A DNA stretch of 36,910 nt from Flavobacteriia bacterium. GTDB taxonomy: Bacteria; Bacteroidota; Bacteroidia; Flavobacteriales_D; Crocinitomicaceae. Below the pieces are notes generated by a model. It was not told where the DNA came from, searched no databases, and saw only the letters and a list, made by a program, of their open reading frames with translations. Position numbers and translations under genes: made by a program. The stretch lies in the NCBI GenBank assembly GCA_947463445.1, contig CANHRS010000019.1, positions 1 through 36,910 of the forward strand, in the 5' to 3' direction. Below, piece after piece: positions 23,229 through 31,247 of this stretch. Numbering within the stretch: the stretch's first letter is position 1; each line of letters opens with the position of its first letter.

Positions 23229-24596
23229 TTAATGTTTGATAAATGTTTTACTTTCAATCGTATTTCCTACTGTTAAGCGTAAATGATAGATACCATTCGG
23301 TAATTGTTCAATATGAACCGCTTCATCCATCAGAATCGATTTTTCTCCAAGTGTTTTTGTTAATACAGCATTTCCAAATACATCGTAAATAGTATATGCC
23401 ATTGCCGTTTCTTCACCAGTTTTAGCATTAATATAGATGTAACTACTACTTGGGTTTGGATGGATTTCAAAGTCTAGTCCATTTTGGAGTAGGGAAGGAC
23501 ATACTTCTGCAATATCACGATTATTACAAGATCCTGGATAACAACACAAATTGTGTATCATTACATTGGCAGTAGGATCGTAATTACATGCTTTTGGGTC
23601 CATACATCCTAGTATTATTTTTGTTTTACATGCATTTTGTTCGTTACATACTGCACGGGGGGAATATTCCATGTAATTTTGGTCTGTACATCCACACGTA
23701 AATGGATATTTTAAAAATCCGCTATAACGTTCGTTCAACTCGTTTTTTTGTACTAAAATGGAATCATTTGATACATATTGTACTTTTGTTGGAACCCCAT
23801 TTATGTTTTCGAGTACTTCGATATTCAAGGCAAACGAAAGCTCTCCTGTGGTGGTAACTTGTGCTATTAAAATCTGATTTTTACTACTATCTGGACCTAT
23901 AATTCCTGCATTTTTAAGAAAGAAATCTGTGCTTTTAAAACTATTTCCTGGTACAATTGATCCAAATATAGTGGAATCATCTTTGTCTCCAAAGAATGCT
24001 TTTATACCATAATCTTCAGTTAAACTTATCACGTTTTTTATAAGTTGATTACCATCATTACGTGTGATAGGAATTCCAGCTTTAGTGTCTCTATTTGCTA
24101 ATAAACCAAATGGCAATGCTGCGCTACCACCATCATTATTTGTTCCACCGATAAATGAACCATCCGTATCTTGATCTTTGGGAATTCCATAGTAAGTTCC
24201 ATTAGTATCGGATTTACATATTTGGCCAAGAGTTAACCAACTATCTAGAGCAATTGTATTATTACTATAACGTCCTTTTTTAAAATCTTTTCCAAAACTC
24301 AATCCTTCGTTTTTATGATTGAAAATTGGAGCTGTGCTCTGTAATATAAATGGATGATTTTTATCGCCATAAATACGTAGTAATTTATTTCCTTTTGGCA
24401 GATCTACATAAATACGATAAGTGACAGAACCAGGAAGTAAATGCCCGCCATTGGTGTCCAATCCGTCAAAATCATCAGAAATATAATATTTTTCAACAAT
24501 TACATTTTCTATTTGTGCTTGCGAAAGAAAGGATGTTAAAAATAATCCTAACAGTAAAAGAATTGCTTGCAATTTCATAAGCTTATTTTTTTTCAT
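23229..24596 (-). CDS. Divergent novel-domain protein with Cys-rich module and type A sorting domain
   Basis: A 455-residue exported protein. Start is M1 or M7; both leave a signal peptide ending SFLSQAQ. The first ~270 mature residues are a divergent copy of the locus-specific domain: VIVEKYYIS, GSVTYRIYVDLPKG, NTIALDSWLTLG and ILIAQVTTTGELSFALNIEV are kept. It carries insertions rich in Gly/Asn/Asp (GGTNNDGGSAALPFG). A Cys-rich stretch (about 300-356) has two GC-[TM]-D units, GCTDQNYMEYSP and GCMDPKACNYDPTAN, a repeat type seen in marine Bacteroidota surface proteins. The end (about 378-455; FEIHPNPSSSYIYI, NGIYHLRLTVG) is a type A T9SS domain. It lies 2 bases downstream of the TonB receptor gene, implying coupled expression. 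Confidence 0.88.
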   Translation of the reverse strand: MKKNKLMKLQAILLLLGLFLTSFLSQAQIENVIVEKYYISDDFDGLDTNGGHLLPGSVTYRIYVDLPKGNKLLRIYGDKNHPFILQSTAPIFNHKNEGLSFGKDFKKGRYSNNTIALDSWLTLGQICKSDTNGTYYGIPKDQDTDGSFIGGTNNDGGSAALPFGLLANRDTKAGIPITRNDGNQLIKNVISLTEDYGIKAFFGDKDDSTIFGSIVPGNSFKSTDFFLKNAGIIGPDSSKNQILIAQVTTTGELSFALNIEVLENINGVPTKVQYVSNDSILVQKNELNERYSGFLKYPFTCGCTDQNYMEYSPRAVCNEQNACKTKIILGCMDPKACNYDPTANVMIHNLCCYPGSCNNRDIAEVCPSLLQNGLDFEIHPNPSSSYIYINAKTGEETAMAYTIYDVFGNAVLTKTLGEKSILMDEAVHIEQLPNGIYHLRLTVGNTIESKTFIKH

Positions 24597-24598
24597 AA

Positions 24599-27500
24599 TT
24601 ATAGTTTGTATGCAATAGAAAGAATGAAGTTGGTTCCATATCTAAAATTATCAAAGTCGATATAGCCATTATTCATGCGGTATGCTCTTCTTGCTTTTGT
24701 GTTTAAAATATCACGAACCATTAAACTAGTGTTAAAGTGTTTCCCGATTTTTTTTGTGATTTTAAAATCGATGGTATTACGAGGCATTTCATATACATCT
24801 GGGAAACCTTTTATAACACCTGTTATAACTAATCGAGGTCCTTGTACATTATAACTTAACGAAGCGGTGATACCTAAACTATCCGATTTATAAGTAGATA
24901 TAGCATTTATTATGTATGGAGCTTGTCCAAACATTGGTCGATTAATTGTATCCAACGCTTTAAAATGTTTTACACCATCTATTATCGACATGTCTTTACG
25001 TATAAATGCAGAATTGGATTGAACCAAGGTTACATTTGCACGTACTTCAAATTGTTTTCCGATTCCTTTTTTTCCTTCAAACTCGAACCCTTTCACGATA
25101 GACTGATCGATGTTTTGCCACGTGATACCAGCAGAGCCAAATCCCATTTCGATATGGTTGCGGAAGTCTTTGTAAAATAAACTTACAGAAATATTATCCC
25201 CATTTTTAAAATAGGATTCCCCTCTAAAATCATAGTTTTTGATATGTACGTTTTTTAAGTCAGAGTTACCATATATCAAGGTTCTAAATTCATTATCATA
25301 TACCGCTGCGTCATTCAACTCACGAATGCTTGGTCGCGCAACTGTTTGACTGAAATTTAAACGTAGATTAACCTGCGCAAATTCGATTTTTTTGATCTTA
25401 TACACGATATTCGCACTTGGTAATACATTTGTTTCTTTTAAGTCTGCTGCATTTACGAGAGCAAATCCTCCTATGTTTTCGCGACGAATATCGTTTTTAG
25501 CATATCCTTTTGTATAATAATCTATTACATCCGAAAAAATTTGCGATTTTTCTACGCGAATACCTCCTGCCAAACGTAGACCAGACTTTAAGGTGTAGTC
25601 TAGGGAAACAAATCCAGCTTGGATGGAACTAAATCCGAAGGTATGGTTTCTTGCAAAATCAGCAGTAGAATAATTAAAATCAATAGTACGGTTTGTTAAA
25701 ATAAATTTATCTTGATTTAGGAAACCATCGATATCATCTGAGTTTAAAGTTTCCCCGCCAATTTTATTTCCATTATTTAAAAAATATTCTTCTAAGTTGG
25801 ATGTACGATTATTGCGTTGAAATGCAGCCCCAAATTTGATTTTACGTGTCATGTCTGAGGTAGAACTTTTAAATGGAATTTCTGCTGCTGCTCTAGCATC
25901 CAAAATGTTTTCATTTAAATAACGATAGTAGCGGCGTATACCTTCTCCTGCTGTTGGAGAAAACGTATAATCAAACGTACTATCAATAACATTATTAACA
26001 ACATACCCATATTGCAAAACTTTAAAGTCAGGTGCTGCACTGTTTCCTTGTGTATAGGATGTGTTAAAATCAATTTTTGTTTTTGTTTTGGGTAAAAAAT
26101 GCTCGGATTTTAGTTGATATATTAACTGTTGTCGTTGTTCGTAAAATTGATTTACGCGTGTGCCAGCTTCTTGATCAGGCGAATTATCTCGCTGCGCTAC
26201 GAAGTTTGCTACATCATTGGTTCCTGAAATGTTTGGCATAAACATAAAAGAGATACTGTTTTTTGCATTGAACTTATACGCAAGATTTACCAGGGTACTC
26301 CAGCTATTTGTTTCACGACTAATGATTGCGTTGTCTTTAGCATCAAATCCAAGTTTACTCGTGTCTCCAGATAATCTTTGTGAAATTCCGTTTGGATCAT
26401 ATCGTACGTTTGTTCCATATCTAAATCCAACAATATATCCAAGAGGTTTTCCAAATAATTTAAATTGATTACCAATACTAAAACTTTGGCTAAAATTCAT
26501 AGGTGCTTTTCGGTTGACAGAGTTCCAGTTATGTGAAAATCCATTGTTATAATCTGTTCCATTGGGATTTATTTTGTCAAAAGCAATTTGCTTGTATTCT
26601 GCATTATATTTGTTTACAGCAGCATTAATCGCATTTACATCATTAATACCACTCTTAGAAAGTAAACCCAATTCTACTAACCCCAATTTGAAATAGTTAA
26701 CTCCTTCAGTGGAACCGTCTTTCCATTCTGTTACTCCAATAGATTTGTAATAATTGCTCAATCCTAATGCTTGCATTTCTTGGTACTGATTGGGTACTAG
26801 AATTGGGCTATTTAATTTTTCGTTTTTATTCACACGAAGGCTATTATCAAATCCTAACCAATCCGTCTTGCTGCGTTGCGAGGAAATCACATCTTTAAAG
26901 GTAGTCTGTTCGTTGTATCCAAATTGGGATTCCACATTTACTTCTAGTTTTTCAGGATAATCTTTCGTTTCCACGGATAAATATGCACCGGAAAAGTCAC
27001 CTGGAAGATCTGGAGTTGCTGTTTTTGTGATGATGATATTGTCTACCAAACTTGCTGGAAAGATATCTAATTTGATATTGTTGGTTAAAGGGTCTAAAGT
27101 CGGGATACGAGATCCATTTAAGGTTGTTTTTACATATCTATCCCCAATACCACGTACTGTAATCAATCCACCAGCGGTAGAAACACCAGAAACACGTGCT
27201 ACCGCAGCAGTTACGTTTGGATCTCCTGTTTTTTTCATGGTTTCAGAAGATACATAATCAATGGTTGTAGCCGAATTCTTTTTGATATTCTCCATGTATA
27301 AATCATTCGCCTTCGGCTTTTTCTTTTTCACAATCGCTGTTCCAATAGTGGTGACTTTTGGCTCTAAGGAATAATCTTGCAGGTACAATTTGGAACTAGT
27401 AAACTTAATTGTATCCTCCAATAATTGATAATTTGTAAGGGAAATTACCAAAACATCGATTGGTAATTTACCATCTACAGAAAAGTTCCCGTCAAAATCG

Positions 27501-27661
27501 GATAATGCAATTTTTGTTCGATCACTTTTTAAGTAAACTTTCGCGTTGTACAAAGCATTCCCTTTTTCATCTGTAATTTTTCCTCTAACTGTTCCTTGCG
27601 AAAATCCAATTACGGTAATAAATAGAGAGAATAATGCCAGTAGGTGTTTTAAATTTTTCAT
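24599..27661 (-). CDS. TonB-dependent receptor with CarboxypepD_reg-like N-terminus
   Basis: A 1020-residue outer-membrane receptor. In order: signal peptide (to about 21, TVIGFSQ); a carboxypeptidase-regulatory-like beta-sandwich (about 22-100; GTVRGKITDEKGNALYNAKV); a plug domain (about 125-240) with VSGVSTAGGLITVRGIGDRY and ITKTATPDLPGDFSGAYLSV; and a long 22-strand-type barrel with the C-terminal YGTNFILSIAYKL. It lies 17 bases after a novel-domain/Ig gene and 2 bases before another novel-domain gene. No SusD homologue is adjacent, so it is not a classic SusCD glycan importer. It may import a ligand captured by the displayed proteins, or use TonB energy for another surface function. The ligand is unknown. 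Confidence 0.93.
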   Translation of the reverse strand: MKNLKHLLALFSLFITVIGFSQGTVRGKITDEKGNALYNAKVYLKSDRTKIALSDFDGNFSVDGKLPIDVLVISLTNYQLLEDTIKFTSSKLYLQDYSLEPKVTTIGTAIVKKKKPKANDLYMENIKKNSATTIDYVSSETMKKTGDPNVTAAVARVSGVSTAGGLITVRGIGDRYVKTTLNGSRIPTLDPLTNNIKLDIFPASLVDNIIITKTATPDLPGDFSGAYLSVETKDYPEKLEVNVESQFGYNEQTTFKDVISSQRSKTDWLGFDNSLRVNKNEKLNSPILVPNQYQEMQALGLSNYYKSIGVTEWKDGSTEGVNYFKLGLVELGLLSKSGINDVNAINAAVNKYNAEYKQIAFDKINPNGTDYNNGFSHNWNSVNRKAPMNFSQSFSIGNQFKLFGKPLGYIVGFRYGTNVRYDPNGISQRLSGDTSKLGFDAKDNAIISRETNSWSTLVNLAYKFNAKNSISFMFMPNISGTNDVANFVAQRDNSPDQEAGTRVNQFYEQRQQLIYQLKSEHFLPKTKTKIDFNTSYTQGNSAAPDFKVLQYGYVVNNVIDSTFDYTFSPTAGEGIRRYYRYLNENILDARAAAEIPFKSSTSDMTRKIKFGAAFQRNNRTSNLEEYFLNNGNKIGGETLNSDDIDGFLNQDKFILTNRTIDFNYSTADFARNHTFGFSSIQAGFVSLDYTLKSGLRLAGGIRVEKSQIFSDVIDYYTKGYAKNDIRRENIGGFALVNAADLKETNVLPSANIVYKIKKIEFAQVNLRLNFSQTVARPSIRELNDAAVYDNEFRTLIYGNSDLKNVHIKNYDFRGESYFKNGDNISVSLFYKDFRNHIEMGFGSAGITWQNIDQSIVKGFEFEGKKGIGKQFEVRANVTLVQSNSAFIRKDMSIIDGVKHFKALDTINRPMFGQAPYIINAISTYKSDSLGITASLSYNVQGPRLVITGVIKGFPDVYEMPRNTIDFKITKKIGKHFNTSLMVRDILNTKARRAYRMNNGYIDFDNFRYGTNFILSIAYKL

Positions 27662-27678
27662 AGCCTTGATAAATGATA

Positions 27679-30132
27679 TTATTCAATAATAAATTTTTGA
27701 ACTAGTTGTATACCGTTCATCGTGCTATGTAAATGGTAAACTCCTTTTTCTAAATGTTGAATATCTATTGTTTCAATACGCGTGTTTTGATTCTTTTCTA
27801 AGTTTTTTTCTAGTACGATTCTTCCTAGATTGTCCACAATTTGATACTCCGTGAAAGTTGCATCATTCGCTCCTTTGATTTCAAATGTTACAAATGTGGA
27901 TGCAGGATTAGGATATATGTCGATACTCATATTTGCAATACGTTCTTCCTCTAGTCCTGCGGTATAATTTTTAACCTCGATCGTTTTGATGCTGGAATTT
28001 GCTTTTGCTCCTTTATCATCTTTAGCAACTGCCTTGATATGATGGATTCCTGCTTTTGCAATCCATTCTACGGAATAAGGTGCCATTTGATCTAAACCGA
28101 TGGAAATAGAATCTAAGAAGAATTCAACTTCTTTAATCTTGCCATCTAAATCGTATGCATTTGCAGTGATTTTTAGCACATCTTCTTTATAAATGGTCTC
28201 AAAATAATTGCTTATACTAACAATTGGTAATTGGTTGTCCAATACTTCTATCATTACGGAGGAAGAAGTAGTTTTTGCTAATTGGTCATCTGTAGCTACC
28301 GCAGTAATATAATGTTTACCCTTTGTAGCTGTATAGTTTGCTGTGTATGGAGTTACTGAATCCACACCTATCGATTTATCATCTAGAAAAAATTCAACGT
28401 TACGTACTTTACCATTTTCATCCGTTGCATTTGCAAGTATTAATAATACATCGCCTGTCGTAAGTTTTGTGTCATTACCAGTAGGGGTAATAATTGCAAT
28501 TTCAGGTAAAATATTCGCAATAACTTCTATTGTTACCAATGCAGAAGTTGTTTTTTCTAATTGATTATCTGTTACAACTGCTGTAATAATATGCTTCCCA
28601 ACTACAGCTGAATAATTTGCGGTGTATGGAGTTACGGAGTCGATACCTACTGTATTCCCATCCACGAAAAATTCTACTTGTTTTACTTTTCCATCTGCGT
28701 CACTTGCACTAGCTTGTATAAGTATGTTAGTACCTTTGATAATTTTTGTATCCTTATTAGTTGGAGAAAGTATAGCTATTTCAGGTAGTATATTTGAGAA
28801 AATCTCGATACTATCTTTTTTCGAACTTCCTTTTCCATCTTTATCATCTGTCGCAATTGCATATACAGTATGTTTACCAAGAACAGCGGACCAATCAAAC
28901 GCATATGGTGCTAATGAATCTTTTCCAACGAATAGATTGTCTACATAAAATGCTACATGTTTGATCGTTCCATCTTCATCTGTTGCATTTGCTTCAAGGG
29001 TAACCGATCCAATTCGTGCTTTTTTCGGCACTTTAATTGTTACTACAGGAGCGATATTATTACTTACAACAATCGTAATACTAGTGGATGTTGTTGTGGC
29101 CTTCTGATTGTCAGTAGCTTTCGCAGTGATTTGATGTGTACCATCCGTGGGTGTATATGCGAAAGAATATGGAGCTGTATTATCTATTCCTATTGAGATT
29201 CCATCCACATAAAATTCAACTTGCTCAATCGTTCCGTCTGAATCTGTTGCATTAACACTAATAGTTGTTTCTATGCCTGTTTTTAATTTAGCATTATTTG
29301 AAGGAGATGTGATTTCTACTACTGGAGCATTATTACCCGTACGAATTAACGATGGTATAGTAAATTCTTTTTCTTTGTCGTTTGTAATTGGATTAGAAGC
29401 AACATATTTTTCAGAAACTCCTGGAGTAGGAGTACCGATTTGAATATTGAGTTCAAACGTAAATAGTCCATCTGTTGTAAATTGTCCAAGTAAAATGCGG
29501 TTTTCTGCAGTTGGCCCAGTAGCACCATTTAATGCTGAAATTGCTCCATTATTTGTTGTAAAGGAATTTCCAGATTGACTAGTTGCATCGAAAACGTCTA
29601 GTTCAGTTGTTATTCCAACAAATGTTACCGCTTCTGGTTTACCAGCCATGTTGCCATCTTGTGTTTTCAATCCTTTACCCATTGCATCAGTGATGTTGTT
29701 TAGGATAGACGATAATGTGAGTAAATTGGCAGCGCCATTATCTTCGTCTTTTAAAACACCAAATTGCCCTGTCGCAGAAGCACCTACAGACAACCAAGAA
29801 TCCAAAGCCACCGTATTGTTTTTTAATTGTGCACTTGCAATTGCATTGGCAGTTGTTGCACCCCTATCTTCGTTATTAAAGAATGAAGTAGAAGTAGAGA
29901 TTTTTAATGGGTGATCGGAATTTCCGTATAATGCTTGAAAACGATATCCAGGTAACATATCTGCATATACTCGGTATGTTACTGAACCTATAGGTAATTT
30001 TCCTAAGGATGCATCCGAATCCTCTTTTGTAGAAATATAATATTTCTCTACAATAATTTTTTCTAAACCATTTTGAGCATAACCCAAAAATTGCAAGGTC
30101 ACAAATCCTAGCGCAAGTACTAATTTATTCAT
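27679..30132 (-). CDS. Novel-domain / five Ig-like repeats / type A sorting protein (operon copy)
   Basis: An 817-residue exported protein; signal peptide to about 19 (LALGFVTLQFLGYAQ). The novel domain (20-258) matches that of the 17397-19802 protein almost residue for residue, except around VGITTELDVFDATSQ, where the GIDPTGGLF loop is replaced. Five Ig-like repeats start near 269, 357, 447, 539 and 634; repeats 3 and 4 are closely alike (ILPEIAI, VDSVTPYTANY, KTTS). Repeats 2-4 carry D-S-[LV] in the same loop, a match to the Bacteroidota O-glycosylation sequon. The last ~80 residues (IDIYPNPASTFVTFEI, KGVYHLHSTMNG) form a type A T9SS domain that is not closely related to those of the other two Ig-repeat proteins. 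Second gene of the operon. Confidence 0.9.
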   Translation of the reverse strand: MNKLVLALGFVTLQFLGYAQNGLEKIIVEKYYISTKEDSDASLGKLPIGSVTYRVYADMLPGYRFQALYGNSDHPLKISTSTSFFNNEDRGATTANAIASAQLKNNTVALDSWLSVGASATGQFGVLKDEDNGAANLLTLSSILNNITDAMGKGLKTQDGNMAGKPEAVTFVGITTELDVFDATSQSGNSFTTNNGAISALNGATGPTAENRILLGQFTTDGLFTFELNIQIGTPTPGVSEKYVASNPITNDKEKEFTIPSLIRTGNNAPVVEITSPSNNAKLKTGIETTISVNATDSDGTIEQVEFYVDGISIGIDNTAPYSFAYTPTDGTHQITAKATDNQKATTTSTSITIVVSNNIAPVVTIKVPKKARIGSVTLEANATDEDGTIKHVAFYVDNLFVGKDSLAPYAFDWSAVLGKHTVYAIATDDKDGKGSSKKDSIEIFSNILPEIAILSPTNKDTKIIKGTNILIQASASDADGKVKQVEFFVDGNTVGIDSVTPYTANYSAVVGKHIITAVVTDNQLEKTTSALVTIEVIANILPEIAIITPTGNDTKLTTGDVLLILANATDENGKVRNVEFFLDDKSIGVDSVTPYTANYTATKGKHYITAVATDDQLAKTTSSSVMIEVLDNQLPIVSISNYFETIYKEDVLKITANAYDLDGKIKEVEFFLDSISIGLDQMAPYSVEWIAKAGIHHIKAVAKDDKGAKANSSIKTIEVKNYTAGLEEERIANMSIDIYPNPASTFVTFEIKGANDATFTEYQIVDNLGRIVLEKNLEKNQNTRIETIDIQHLEKGVYHLHSTMNGIQLVQKFIIE

Positions 30133-30153
30133 CTTTATTTTACTTTTATCTTT

Positions 30154-30972
30154 CTATTTTTTACGTTCTTTCCCATAGATTAAACTAGGGATACATATTT
30201 CATCTTCGATTGGGTTTCGTGCCACAAAACGTTGACTAACACCTTTAGTTGGTGTTGCAACTTGTATGTTTAGTTCAAAGGAGAGTTCACCATCGGTAGT
30301 AACCTGTGCAAGTAATACACGATTGTTTGTCAACGAATCTGCACCTTTAGATCCTCCTAAGCATGCCCAAGCTCCATTTTTGATTTCAAATAAACCTCCT
30401 GGATGGTTTCCGTCAAAAATTTTTACCGCACTGTCAATATGAAAGAAAAATGGTCTAGGTACATTCTCGTGTCGAACAATACCATCTTTTTCTACTAATG
30501 ATATTCCCATTGATTTTTTTGCATTCGCTAAAAACTTTTTCTCATGTTTTATCGTTTCTAAGGTGTCATCATCGGTTTTTAAAATACCATAACAATCTTC
30601 TCCTGCTGCTCCAACCGATAACCAAGAATCAAGCATTACCGTATTTTTTCGTAAGGTTCTAAAAGGAATTACGTTTGGAATAGTAGCACCATGGTCTATG
30701 TTGTTGAAAAAAGTGGTCGTTGTAGCAATGTTTAAGGTGTGTTCAGGACTACCATAGGCAGCTAGGAATTTGTAGCCCGGTAAAAGATCTGCGTATATTC
30801 TATAGGTGATAGCATCTATAGATAATTTACCAGCATATACATTTGCTGTAGTATCGTAGGCTTGCGCTACATAATATTTTTCTACGATTATTTTTTCTAA
30901 TCCTTGTTGAGCAATAGCTGTACCGAAAGAAAAAACAAGCATTAAAATGCTAGATAAAAAGGGTTTTAACAT
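30154..30972 (-). CDS. Stand-alone novel-domain exported protein
   Basis: A 272-residue protein that consists of a signal peptide (MLKPFLSSILMLVFSFGTAIA) and one copy of the locus-specific domain only: GLEKIIVEKYYVA, DAITYRIYADLLPGYKFLAA, FFNNIDHGAT, NTVMLDSWLSVGAAGED, VLLAQVTTDGELSFELNIQV and the closing FVARNPI. It has no Ig repeats and no T9SS sorting domain; it ends in a basic YGKERKK tail. It should therefore reach the periplasm but not the surface by T9SS, unless a partner carries it. It is the first gene of the seven-gene operon and starts 191 bases beyond the preceding terminator, where the operon promoter should lie; no exact TAnnTTTG box was found there. It defines the domain limits. 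Confidence 0.85.
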   Translation of the reverse strand: MLKPFLSSILMLVFSFGTAIAQQGLEKIIVEKYYVAQAYDTTANVYAGKLSIDAITYRIYADLLPGYKFLAAYGSPEHTLNIATTTTFFNNIDHGATIPNVIPFRTLRKNTVMLDSWLSVGAAGEDCYGILKTDDDTLETIKHEKKFLANAKKSMGISLVEKDGIVRHENVPRPFFFHIDSAVKIFDGNHPGGLFEIKNGAWACLGGSKGADSLTNNRVLLAQVTTDGELSFELNIQVATPTKGVSQRFVARNPIEDEICIPSLIYGKERKK

Positions 30973-31163
30973 TGTTAATCAAGTAGTTGTTGAATGTTAG
31001 TGAATCTACTATTTACTTGAACAAATATCTTTTATTAAAACAGCAAATGGATGAAATCACAATTAACCCTTTATTAATTCCGATTCCCTATTCGTAATAT
31101 TGGTTTAAACTAACGCGCGTTTTTGATGCGTTTTATTAATAGAGTGTTAAGTGGGGTTGGTGC

Positions 31164-31199
31164 AAAAAAAAATGGCTGCTCATTTCTGAACAGCCATTT
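31164..31199 (-). terminator. Intrinsic terminator of the 31248-34205 gene
   Basis: AAATGGCTG (31170-31178) and CAGCCATTT (31191-31199) pair perfectly. One mismatch then TCA/TGA extends the stem inward around a TTTC loop. On the minus strand it is followed by T (nine A, 31164-31172, on the plus strand). It separates this gene from the operon starting at 30972. Confidence 0.9.
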
Positions 31200-31247
31200 A
31201 AGTGGGATGTAGTTATGTTTAATTAACTACAAGTATTTACTTTAATT

